This document shows positions 16,214 through 23,688 of a stretch of DNA of 40,019 bases, one piece after another. The stretch is from Alphaproteobacteria bacterium (lineage in GTDB: Bacteria > Pseudomonadota > Alphaproteobacteria > Micropepsales > Micropepsaceae), in the NCBI GenBank assembly GCA_016792785.1, contig JAEUML010000025.1, positions 1-40,019 on the forward strand, read 5' to 3'. Every line of letters begins with the position of its first letter. Position 1 is the first letter of the stretch. The notes under the pieces were generated by a model, which was not told where the DNA came from, searched no databases, and was given only the letters and a program-made list of their open reading frames with translations. The position numbers were made by a program, and so were the translations under genes.

Positions 16214-16942
16214 TTAGACTTTCACTTCGCCAAGGCGCTGGAGCGCGCGGCGGATCAGATCGTCGGTTGCGTTCAGTTGTTCGGTCGAATGCTGATAGGC
16301 GCGCAGCACTTCGATCATCTGCGTCATTTCGTAGACCGGCTCGACGTTGGAACGTTCGATCATGCCTTGCAGGATGCGCGTGTTTTGCGCGGGTTCGGGC
16401 GTGCCTTCGGCGCTGTAGAGGTTCTTGCCCTCCTTGGTCAGCGCTGCGGGCGGAAAGGAGACGACCGCGAACCTGCCGATGACGCCCTGGGGCGTCGAGA
16501 CCGTGCCGTCGTCGGCGATCTTGATGTCGGTGACGCCCGCGGGCACGCTGATCGGGCCGCCGTCGCCCAGGATCGGATCGCCGTTCGCGGTCACGATCTG
16601 GCCCTGCGCGTCGAGCTTCAAATGGCCGTCGCGCGTGTAGCGGTCGCCTTCGGCCGTGCGCACGACCAGCATGCCGTTGCCTTCGACCGCGACGTCGAAG
16701 GCGGAGCCGGTTTGCAGCAGGGGGCCCGACGTCATGTCGCGCAGCACGCCCCAGTCGCGCACGAACGAGACTTCGCGCATCGAACCCGTGTCGGCTTCGA
16801 TCGAGGCGAGCAATTCTTCGAACATCGGGGTTTCGCGCTTGAAACCCGCGGTCGATACGTTCGCGAGGTTGTTCGCGATGATGTCCATGTTCCGGCGCAG
16901 CGCGATTTGCGCCGACAAACCGACGAGCAATGCGTTTTCCAT
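16214..16942 (-). CDS. flgF: Flagellar proximal rod protein FlgF
   Basis: FlgF is a proximal rod subunit. The 242-residue protein starts MENALLVGLSAQIALRRNMD and has the rod signature IIANNLANVSTAGFKRETPM (about 21-40). It has TGSAFDVAVEGNGMLVVRTA in the core and a C-terminal helix ending in the YEMTQMIEVLRAYQHSTEQL block. The ATG at 16942 is chosen because the family starts here; upstream codons would add an arginine-rich extension over the promoter region. It heads the flgF-flgG-flgA-flgH operon and is divergent from fliL, with a sigma-54-type promoter 63 bases upstream. Confidence 0.96.
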   Translation of the reverse strand: MENALLVGLSAQIALRRNMDIIANNLANVSTAGFKRETPMFEELLASIEADTGSMREVSFVRDWGVLRDMTSGPLLQTGSAFDVAVEGNGMLVVRTAEGDRYTRDGHLKLDAQGQIVTANGDPILGDGGPISVPAGVTDIKIADDGTVSTPQGVIGRFAVVSFPPAALTKEGKNLYSAEGTPEPAQNTRILQGMIERSNVEPVYEMTQMIEVLRAYQHSTEQLNATDDLIRRALQRLGEVKV

Positions 16943-17004
16943 CTTGTGCGGCCACCACTCCGCGACGCTGTCGGCGTTCTTGCCTTGGGCGTTGCGCATC
17001 CCTA

Positions 17005-17020
17005 AGCAGCGCGCGTGCCA
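17005..17020 (-). promoter_or_regulatory. Candidate sigma-54 promoter of the flgF operon
   Basis: On the minus strand 17020-17005 reads TGGCACGCGCGCTGCT: an exact -24 TGGCAC and a -12 CTGCT (usual TTGCT), with GG and GC exactly 10 bases apart. It lies 63 bases before the flgF start. The preceding bases TTTCCTCGC resemble those before the flgI -24 element. Confidence 0.72.
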
Positions 17021-17074
17021 GCGAGGAAACGCGCGGAAACGCTTATTTTTCCTCGGTAATCTCTCGTTAAAGGG

Positions 17075-17089
17075 CGGCAAATTCTGCCG
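17075..17089. promoter_or_regulatory. CGGCA-N5-TGCCG dyad, second candidate FlbD-type enhancer
   Basis: CGGCAAATTCTGCCG has the same arms and spacing as the dyad at 1157-1171, and both are preceded by GGG. It lies 55 bases upstream of the flgF -24 element and about 87 bases before fliL. In Caulobacter, FlbD both activates late operons and represses class II genes from such positions; a dual role here is inference. Confidence 0.62.
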
Positions 17090-17105
17090 CGCCGCGAACC
17101 GAACC

Positions 17106-17111
17106 TTAACC
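17106..17111 (+). promoter_or_regulatory. CtrA half-site TTAACC before fliL
   Basis: TTAACC lies 65 bases before the fliL ATG, a suitable place for a -35-overlapping CtrA element. The left half expected 11 bases earlier reads CGAA, not TTAA, so only half of the consensus is present. CtrA control of fliLM is known in Caulobacter. Confidence 0.35.
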
Positions 17112-17150
17112 AGCAGGGCGGCAATTTTAGGCCAACAACGCGGTAACCCG

Positions 17151-17162
17151 TCCGTATACGGA
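17151..17162. repeat. 12-base perfect palindrome TCCGTATACGGA in the fliL leader
   Basis: A gapless 12-base palindrome lies 13 bases before the fliL ATG, between the presumed transcription start and the ribosome site. It could be an operator or chance; no matching site was seen before the other flagellar genes. Confidence 0.3.
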
Positions 17163-17175
17163 GTGGTGGGAAGAC

Positions 17176-17796
17176 ATGGCTGACGACAAGAACGCCGACA
17201 AAGACAAGGCGAAGGACGCCGACGCGAAGGCCGAAGGCGAAGCGGCAGCGGAAGGTGCGCCGAAGAAGAAGGGGCTTTTGGGGTTCATCCCCAAGATCAA
17301 TCTCTCGCGCAAGACGTTGATGTTCGTCGTCGCACCCGCGGTGCTTGTCGTTGCGCTCGGCGCGGGCGCCTATTTCTTCCTGTTCTCGGGCGGCGAGGAA
17401 GAGCAGGTCGCCGAAGCCGGGCACGGCGAGGCAGGGCATGGCGAGGGCGACCACGGCGAAGGCGCACACGGCGAAGGCGCGCCGCATCCGGTGTTCTTCG
17501 AAGTGCCCGACATTCTCGTCAACGTCGCGAGCGACGGCGACAAGCCTGCGTTCTTGAAACTCTCCGTCTCTCTTGAACTGGAAGGCGAGGAAGAGGCGGC
17601 GAAGGCGGCGATCGAGCCCGTGATGCCGCGTGTCGTCGATCAGCTGCAGACTTATCTGCGCGAGCTGCGGGTCGAGGATCTCAGCGGCTCGGCGTCGGTC
17701 TACCGGCTCAAGGAAGAACTGTTGCGGCGCGTCAACCTCGCGGTCGAGCCCGTGAAGGTCAAAGACGTGCTGTTCCGCGAAATGATCATTCAGTAA
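17176..17796 (+). CDS. fliL: Flagellar basal-body protein FliL with His-rich periplasmic linker
   Basis: FliL surrounds the stator units at the flagellar base. The 206-residue protein has a charged Lys/Asp/Ala cytoplasmic tail (1-44), one membrane helix (about 48-70) and a periplasmic FliL domain. That domain has FFEVPDILVNVAS near 107, LKLSVSLELEGE, and an end RRVNLAVEPVKVKDVLFREMIIQ. Between helix and domain is a linker with His at 83, 88, 93 and 98, a five-residue HGE(A/G) repeat that is unusual and could bind metal or act as a flexible spacer. It heads the fliL-fliM group, 6 bases before fliM, and is divergent from flgF. Confidence 0.93.
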   Translation: MADDKNADKDKAKDADAKAEGEAAAEGAPKKKGLLGFIPKINLSRKTLMFVVAPAVLVVALGAGAYFFLFSGGEEEQVAEAGHGEAGHGEGDHGEGAHGEGAPHPVFFEVPDILVNVASDGDKPAFLKLSVSLELEGEEEAAKAAIEPVMPRVVDQLQTYLRELRVEDLSGSASVYRLKEELLRRVNLAVEPVKVKDVLFREMIIQ

Positions 17797-17802
17797 GCGC
17801 CC

Positions 17803-18960
17803 ATGTCGAACCCGAACAACGACGAACTTGAAATGGAAGATGCGGGCAGCGCCCAGGCGAAGCCCGAGGGTCAAGCCGCGCCCGCCGAGGCTGCGCCTGC
17901 GGGCGAGGCGCCGGCGGGCGGCGACGGAGCCGACGAATGGGAGGCGATGCTCGCCAAGGGCGAAGACGCCGAAGGGGGCGCGGCCGAGCGCGTCTTGAAC
18001 CAGGACGAGATCGACAATCTTCTCGGGTTCGAAGCGGGCGGCGCCGGCGCGCAGGATCGCACCGGCATTCATGCGATCGTCAACTCGGCGCTCGTGTCCT
18101 ATGAGCGTTTGCCGCTGCTCGAGATCGTGTTCGACCGGCTCGTGCGTCTGATGACGACGAGCCTGCGCAACTTCACGTCGGACAACGTCGAGGTCAGCCT
18201 CGACAACATTTCTTCGGTCCGGTTCGGCGACTACCTGAACTCGATTCCGCTGCCCGCGATTCTCGCCGTGTTCAGGGCGGAAGAGCTCGACAATTACGGG
18301 CTGCTCACGGTCGATTCCAGCCTGATCTATTCGATCGTCGACGTGCTGCTCGGCGGACGCCGCGGGACGGCGGCGATGCGTGTCGAGGGGCGGCCCTATA
18401 CGACGATCGAACGCACGCTCGTGCAGCGCATGCTCGAAGTCGTGCTGAATGATCTGAAGGTCGCGTTCGAACCGGTGTCGCAGGTGCAGTTTCTGCTCGA
18501 CCGCGTCGAGATCAACCCGCGCTTTGCGGCTATCGCACGGCCGGCAAACGCGGCGGTGCTCGTCAAACTGCGCGTCGATATGGAGGACCGCGGCGGGCGG
18601 CTCGAGCTGCTGCTGCCTTACGCGACGCTGGAGCCGATCCGCGAGTTCCTGCTGCAGATGTTCATGGGCGAAAAGTTCGGCCGCGACACGATTTGGGAAG
18701 GCCACCTTGCGACCGAACTTTGGCGCACGAATGTCGACATCGAAGCGGTGCTCGACGAGCTGCCGATGACGCTGTCGGAGGTGATGAACCTCGAAGTCGG
18801 GCAGACGGTGCTTCTCAACGTGGGGCCTGATGCGCGCATCGAATTACGCTGCGGCGGCGTCGGGTTGCTGAACGGACGGATGGGCCGCGTCGGACACCAG
18901 GTGTCCGTAAGGGTCGAGAACACAATCAAGAGCCGGCGTATCCCGGCACAGGTGCAATGA
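17803..18960 (+). CDS. fliM: Flagellar motor switch protein FliM
   Basis: FliM is the switch-complex subunit that binds phospho-CheY and, with FliG and FliN, sets rotation direction. The 385-residue protein has an Ala/Glu-rich N-terminal extension of about 64 residues. The CheY-binding-type motif LNQDEIDNLLGF is at 65-76, displaced from its usual place near residue 1. The middle domain has SYERLPLLEIVFDRLVRLMT and SIPLPAILAVF, and the C-terminal SpoA-type region has LNLEVGQTVLLN-like MNLEVGQTVLLNVGPDARI. The N-terminal extension is common in alphaproteobacteria. The stop overlaps the next gene by 4 bases (ATGA). Confidence 0.96.
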   Translation: MSNPNNDELEMEDAGSAQAKPEGQAAPAEAAPAGEAPAGGDGADEWEAMLAKGEDAEGGAAERVLNQDEIDNLLGFEAGGAGAQDRTGIHAIVNSALVSYERLPLLEIVFDRLVRLMTTSLRNFTSDNVEVSLDNISSVRFGDYLNSIPLPAILAVFRAEELDNYGLLTVDSSLIYSIVDVLLGGRRGTAAMRVEGRPYTTIERTLVQRMLEVVLNDLKVAFEPVSQVQFLLDRVEINPRFAAIARPANAAVLVKLRVDMEDRGGRLELLLPYATLEPIREFLLQMFMGEKFGRDTIWEGHLATELWRTNVDIEAVLDELPMTLSEVMNLEVGQTVLLNVGPDARIELRCGGVGLLNGRMGRVGHQVSVRVENTIKSRRIPAQVQ

Positions 18961-19340
18961 TGGAAACCGGTTTGATCATCGACGTCGTCGTCATCGCGTT
19001 GCTGGGCGCCACGATCTTCTATGCGCTGCGGCTCGAGCAAAAGCTTGCGAACATGCGCAGCGCACAAGCGGCGCTCGCCGACGTGATCCGCGAACTCAAC
19101 ACATCGGCTTCGCGCGCGGAGGCGGGCATTCAGGGTCTGAAGGCCGCCGCTGCGTCGTCGGGCCAAGCGCTCGACGAGAAGATCAAGCGTGCGCGCAGCT
19201 TGGCCGACGAAATCGAATTGTTGCTGCAGTCGGGCGAGCGCCTGGGGCAGAGGCTTGAAACGGCGCGTCCGCAGGTTGCGCCGCGTGCCGCGGTCCGCTC
19301 GGGTGGCGAGGCGCTGAGAGCGCTCGGCGGCCTGCGCTAA
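18957..19340 (+). CDS. DUF6468-like membrane-anchored coiled-coil protein of the flagellar cluster (PflI-position)
   Basis: A 127-residue protein with one N-terminal membrane helix (GLIIDVVVIALLGATIFYAL, about 4-24). A long amphipathic, likely coiled-coil region (about 28-100) follows, rich in Ala, Glu, Arg and Leu. I read it as the DUF6468 type found between fliM and motE-like genes in alphaproteobacteria. The same position in Caulobacter holds, as I recall, pflI, involved in flagellar positioning; equivalence is inferred from position and topology. Its start overlaps the fliM stop by 4 bases (ATGA), indicating translational coupling. Confidence 0.72.
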   Translation: MMETGLIIDVVVIALLGATIFYALRLEQKLANMRSAQAALADVIRELNTSASRAEAGIQGLKAAAASSGQALDEKIKRARSLADEIELLLQSGERLGQRLETARPQVAPRAAVRSGGEALRALGGLR

Positions 19341-19355
19341 AGGAAAGAAAAACAG

Positions 19356-20099
19356 ATGTCTTCGCGCGTACGACTTTTGCCGGTGCTGATCGGTGCGGCT
19401 GGAATTCTGATGACGTTGCGGATCGGCGCGATCGCGTCGAGCGCCGAGCCGAAGCATGGCGAGGAAGCGGCTGTTGCGGCGAGCGAGCCTGCGGAACACG
19501 CAGACGAGAGCGCGCCCGCAGCAGCGGCGAAGGCAGAAGATCACAAGGAAGGCGAGGCTGCGCACGCCGCTGCGGAGCCCGCGCCGACGCCCGTGGCCGC
19601 CATATCGCAAGCCCAAACGAAGGGCGAGGCCGAGGTGCTGCAGAACTTGAGCGAACGCCGCGCGGCGCTGGACGAGCGCGAGCGCGACCTCACGATGCGC
19701 GAACAGCTGATCGGCGTGACCGAGAAACGAGTCGAAGAGCGGCTCGTCGAACTGAAAGACTTGGAGACGCGGCTTGGCGCCATGCTCGCCAAGCGAGATG
19801 AGGCCGAAGAGGCGCAGTTCATCTCGCTCGTCAAAACCTACGAGAGCATGAAGCCGGCGGACGCCGCGCGCGTGTTCAACAAGCTCGACCGGCAGGTGCT
19901 TCTGACCGTCGCGTCTCGGATGAAGCCCGCGAAGATCGGCGCCGTGATGGCGGCGATGGATCCGGCGCGGGCGCAGGAACTGACCGTGATGCTGGCGTTG
20001 CGCCTCAACGTGCAGCGGCAGCGCACCGGCGAACCCGCCGCAGCGCCTGCGCCGGCGTTGGCGCCGCCAGTGGCGCCGTCCGCCGGGCATGGCGGCTGA
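19356..20099 (+). CDS. MotE-like flagellar protein (MgtE-N-like domain)
   Basis: A 247-residue protein with a single N-terminal membrane helix or signal anchor (LLPVLIGAAGILMTLRIGAIA, about 7-27). An Ala/Glu/His-rich linker runs to about 85. A coiled coil follows (LNLSERRAALDERERDLTMR-type heptads, about 95-150), then a compact helical domain resembling MgtE_N/MotE (KTYESMKPADAARVFNKLDR, VLLTVASRMKPAKIGAVMAAMDP). MotE chaperones the stator-associated protein MotC in rhizobia. The end is Pro/Ala-rich. It lies 15 bases after the DUF6468-like gene with AAAGGAAAG before the start. Confidence 0.82.
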   Translation: MSSRVRLLPVLIGAAGILMTLRIGAIASSAEPKHGEEAAVAASEPAEHADESAPAAAAKAEDHKEGEAAHAAAEPAPTPVAAISQAQTKGEAEVLQNLSERRAALDERERDLTMREQLIGVTEKRVEERLVELKDLETRLGAMLAKRDEAEEAQFISLVKTYESMKPADAARVFNKLDRQVLLTVASRMKPAKIGAVMAAMDPARAQELTVMLALRLNVQRQRTGEPAAAPAPALAPPVAPSAGHGG

Positions 20100-20102
20100 T
20101 CC

Positions 20103-20118
20103 TTAACGCAGGCTTAAC
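20103..20118 (+). promoter_or_regulatory. CtrA box, TTAA-N7-TTAAC, before the large TPR gene
   Basis: TTAA at 20103-20106, seven bases, then TTAAC at 20114-20118 is an exact full CtrA site, beginning 4 bases after the motE-like stop. It ends 54 bases before the TTG start of the TPR gene, so a -35-overlapping CtrA site would put transcription start near 20145. The downstream gene probably has its own cell-cycle promoter besides read-through from fliL. Confidence 0.7.
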
Positions 20119-20172
20119 CGCGCGGTCGCTAGCGTCGGTCGGTTCTAACCCTCACCGCTTCGGGGCTTCCTG

Positions 20173-23100
20173 TTGCGCACGCTTTTCGCCGCCGGTTTCG
20201 TGACGTTGGCGTTCGCGTCTTTGGCCTTGGCCGAAGGCGAGACGCCGACCGTGAAAATTGCGGCCGGCGCGCAAGGGGGCTTCGGCCGCGTCACGTTCGA
20301 CTGGAGCGATGAGGTTGCGGGCCGCGGCCAGGTCGTCGACGGTGTGCTCGTCGTCCGCTTCGAACAGAGCTTTTCGGCCGACACCGATGCGCTGGCGCGG
20401 TCGCTTGAACCTTATGTGGCGCTGGTGCGCCAGGATGCGGACGGGCGCACGCTGCGATTCGCACTCAAGGGTCCCGTGCGGATGAAGAGCGCGAACCAGG
20501 GCACGCGCGTTTCGTTCGATCTTTTGCCGCCCGGATTTTCGGGCGATCCGCCGCCGCCGCCGGCGCCGCCCGCGAGCAGCCCTAAGGAATCGCGCCAACT
20601 CGTGGTGCGCGCGACCGAACGCGAGCGGACGACGCGGCTGCAATTCGATTTCCCGGGCAAGGTCACCTACACCGCAAAGATGGCCGACGGCAAACTCGCC
20701 GTCACGTTCTCCAAGGAGGCCAAGGTCGATCTGAAGCGGTTCAGCGAGTCGCCGCCCGCCTGGGTTCGCGGCGCGCGCTCGACGATCGAGAACGGCAAGC
20801 TGAAGGTCGAGTTCGACGTCGATCGCGAAGCCGATTTTCGTGACGCGAGCGAGGGTGACCGCATCGTTCTGGAACTGAAGGAGCCGAAGACCGACACCAC
20901 CGTGTCCGAGTCCGGCGCGACGTCGTCGCCCAAAGTGTTGATTCCCGATCAGTCGGCCGAGACTGAGCCGCCGCCGCCCGTGCTGGTCGCGGAGAAGATC
21001 GCCTTCAAGCTGCCGCCGCGCAAAGGCGAACTGATCCCGCCGGAACCACCGAAGACAGCCGAAGCCACGACCGACGCGAGCAAGGATGCGAAAGCCGCCG
21101 CCGGCGATGTGAAGCCAACGGCTCACTCTGACGCCGCGGCACTCACCGCAGAGCATGCGGCGCCTGTTCATGCGGAACCGAGCGTGCCCAGCGATCCAAG
21201 CCCGCTGCCGCCCGCTCTGCGTCTCGGCCAATCCGATTTGGAAGCCGCGCTGTCTCCGTTGCCGGTCGCGTCGGCGGCGACCCCGGGGCAGGCGCGCGCC
21301 GAAATCTTCGGTTCGATGCTGCGCCTCGAACTCCCCTACACGAAATTGCCGCCCGCCGCCGTGTTCCGCCGCGGTCTTGCGGTTTGGTTCATCGCGTCGA
21401 GCGGCGAGGCGATGGATATGGCTGCGCTGACCGCGCTGCCCAACGCGCCGGCGCGTCTGTTGTCTACGCCGACGGAGATCGCGCCGGGTATCACGGCGTT
21501 TCGGCTCGAAGCGCCAGCCTCGATGTCGGTCTCGACGCAGGCCGCCGGGAACAGCTGGGTGATCGCGATCGGCAACACGGTGCCGGACGTGCCCGCTCAG
21601 CTGCAACTGGTGCGCCAGACGAGCGGGGGCAACACGAAACTCAGGGCGTATCTTCCCGGCGTCGACCAAGTTGTCTGGGTCCGCGATCCGCAAACGCAGG
21701 ATCGCATTGCCGCTGTGCTGAGCTATGCGCCTGCGCGTGGGCTCGCGACCGGACGAAATTTCGTCGAGTTCGCGGCGCTGCCGTCGCAACAGGGCCTGGC
21801 CGTGCAAGCGGTCGCCGACGACGTCACGGTGACGGTCGAAGGATCGGACGCGGTCATTGCGCGACCGAAGGGTCTCAACATTTCGGACGCGCAGTTTGCG
21901 CGCGCGGTCGCGAACGATGCGCCCGTTCTTGCGAGCGGCGAGAGCCCGGCCTTCGTCAATTTCGCGCAGTGGGGCAAGCCGATCGCCGAGACGCGCGCGG
22001 AAGCGGTACGCCAGCTGCTGCGACTTTCGGCGGCGAGCCCCGGCGGGATGAGCGCGCCGCGCATGTCGCTTGCGCGCTACTACATCGCGGAGGGTCTGGC
22101 GGCGGAGGCGCTCGGCGTCTTGAAGAACATCGCGCGCGAGGATCAAACCGCGGAGGCGACGCCGGCGTTTCGCGTCGCGCGCGCCGTCGCCAACATTCAG
22201 ATGGCGCGGCCGCGCGAGGCGCTGACCGACCTCAGCATGGAGGCGCTGGGCAACGATCCGCACGCGGCACTGTGGCGGGGTTTGGCCGCGGCCGGTGCGC
22301 GCGACTGGCGGCTTGCCCGCAGCAATCTGATGACGTCGACGAAGGTGTTAAACCGCTATCCGCTGCTGTGGCAAGCGAAGGCGCGCACCGCGTTGGCGCA
22401 AGCGGCGCTGGCGCTCAACGAGCCTTCGAGCGCAATGCAGGCGCTCGCCGGGCTGCCGCAAAGCGGACTGCCTACCGATATCGCGGGCGAAGCGAAGTTG
22501 GTGCGCGCGGCGCTCGATGTCGTGTCGAACAAGACGGACGCGGCGATTGCGGCCTATGACGAACTTGCCGCGTCGTCCCACCGCGCTGTCGCAGTGCGCG
22601 CGAAGCTCGAGGCGACGTTGCTCAAATCGCAGAAGGGCAAGATCAAGCCTGAGCAGGCGATCGAGACGCTCGAGCGCTTGCGCTTCCAATGGCGTGGCGA
22701 CGAGACGGAGCTGAAGACGCTGACCGAACTCGGCAAACTCTATGTCGAGAACAACCGCGTGCGCGACGGCTTGAACACGATGCGCCTGGCGGTGCGACAT
22801 TTTCAGAATACGGATGAGGCGCGAGCCACGGCCTCGCAGATGGCGAAGATGTTCGGGGATTTGTTCCTCGCGGGCAAGGCTGATGATCTGCCCGCGGTGC
22901 AGGCGCTCGCTTTGTTCTACGACTTTCGCGAGCTGACGCCGGTCGGCGCGCCGGGCGACGAGATGATCCGCAAACTCGCCGATCGGTTGGTCTCGGTCGA
23001 TCTGTTGCCGCAAGCAGCGGAGTTGCTGCAGCACCAAGTGTCGAACCGTCTTGAAGGCGTTGCGAAGGCTTCGGTTGCAACACGGTTGGCGCTTATCTAC

Positions 23101-23688
23101 CTGCTCGACCGCAAGGCGGAGAAGGCGCTGGCCGCTATTCGTGAAACGCGCCAGACGCGTCTGCCCGACGACCTTGTGACTCAGCGAAACCTGATCGAAG
23201 CGCGCGCGCTCACCGATCTGAAAATGTACGACGATGCGCTCGATCTCGTCGCCGCCGACATGAGCATTGAGGCCGATCGCCTTCGCGCCGACATCTATTG
23301 GGACGCGCAGCGTTGGCCGGATGCGGCCGCCAAGGCTGAGTCGATGCTCGGCGCGCGCTATCAGGACCTGACCGCGCTGACGCAGACGGAGCGCGACGAT
23401 CTGATGCGTGCGTCGGTGGCCTATTCGCTGGCCGGGGATGCGGCCTCGCTCGAACGGTTGCGTACGCGGTTCCAGACCAAGATGGCGCAATCGCCGGATG
23501 CGAAGGCATTCGCGGTCGTGACGCAATCGCCCGACGTGACGGGCGACGACTACAAGAACCTCGTCAAGCGCGTGGCTTCGGCCGATACGTTGAGCGCGTT
23601 CCTGCAGGATTTCCGTTCGCGTTACGGCGCGGGCGGGACGACGGCGGGCGCTGCGCCGGCCAAGCCACCTGAAACCGTGACGAACTGA
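20173..23688 (+). CDS. Large exported TPR protein of the flagellar cluster
   Basis: A 1171-residue protein starting at a TTG (the signal peptide starts here: MRTLFAAGFVTLAFASLALA). The N-terminal part (about 25-255) is beta-rich with two similar segments, each with FDW/FDF-type and F-S/L-KEAK-type patterns, split by a PPPPPAPPA linker. A Pro/Ala/Glu linker spans about 255-360. A middle beta region (about 375-560) is followed by long helical TPR-type repeats from about 590 to 1130 (RYYIAEGLAAEALGVLKNIA, ALWRGLAAAGARDWRLARSN). It is probably periplasmic. I do not recognise a named gene. Position and the CtrA box suggest a role in flagellar biogenesis or motility. It abuts the convergent nadC with no gap. 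Confidence 0.8.
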   Translation: MRTLFAAGFVTLAFASLALAEGETPTVKIAAGAQGGFGRVTFDWSDEVAGRGQVVDGVLVVRFEQSFSADTDALARSLEPYVALVRQDADGRTLRFALKGPVRMKSANQGTRVSFDLLPPGFSGDPPPPPAPPASSPKESRQLVVRATERERTTRLQFDFPGKVTYTAKMADGKLAVTFSKEAKVDLKRFSESPPAWVRGARSTIENGKLKVEFDVDREADFRDASEGDRIVLELKEPKTDTTVSESGATSSPKVLIPDQSAETEPPPPVLVAEKIAFKLPPRKGELIPPEPPKTAEATTDASKDAKAAAGDVKPTAHSDAAALTAEHAAPVHAEPSVPSDPSPLPPALRLGQSDLEAALSPLPVASAATPGQARAEIFGSMLRLELPYTKLPPAAVFRRGLAVWFIASSGEAMDMAALTALPNAPARLLSTPTEIAPGITAFRLEAPASMSVSTQAAGNSWVIAIGNTVPDVPAQLQLVRQTSGGNTKLRAYLPGVDQVVWVRDPQTQDRIAAVLSYAPARGLATGRNFVEFAALPSQQGLAVQAVADDVTVTVEGSDAVIARPKGLNISDAQFARAVANDAPVLASGESPAFVNFAQWGKPIAETRAEAVRQLLRLSAASPGGMSAPRMSLARYYIAEGLAAEALGVLKNIAREDQTAEATPAFRVARAVANIQMARPREALTDLSMEALGNDPHAALWRGLAAAGARDWRLARSNLMTSTKVLNRYPLLWQAKARTALAQAALALNEPSSAMQALAGLPQSGLPTDIAGEAKLVRAALDVVSNKTDAAIAAYDELAASSHRAVAVRAKLEATLLKSQKGKIKPEQAIETLERLRFQWRGDETELKTLTELGKLYVENNRVRDGLNTMRLAVRHFQNTDEARATASQMAKMFGDLFLAGKADDLPAVQALALFYDFRELTPVGAPGDEMIRKLADRLVSVDLLPQAAELLQHQVSNRLEGVAKASVATRLALIYLLDRKAEKALAAIRETRQTRLPDDLVTQRNLIEARALTDLKMYDDALDLVAADMSIEADRLRADIYWDAQRWPDAAAKAESMLGARYQDLTALTQTERDDLMRASVAYSLAGDAASLERLRTRFQTKMAQSPDAKAFAVVTQSPDVTGDDYKNLVKRVASADTLSAFLQDFRSRYGAGGTTAGAAPAKPPETVTN

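Noticed and set aside
13777-16482. A 901-codon plus-strand open frame across flgH, flgA and flgG
   Set aside because: It is Arg/His/Gly-rich with no recognisable motif and lies antisense to three firmly identified flagellar genes; a GC-rich shadow.
17002-20090. Long minus-strand frames opposite fliL, fliM and the MotE-like gene
   Set aside because: Compositionally biased antisense shadows of genes with clear flagellar motifs.
20152-22263. A 703-codon minus-strand frame opposite the TPR gene
   Set aside because: Arg/His-rich with no domain pattern; the plus-strand frame has a signal peptide, linker and TPR repeats.
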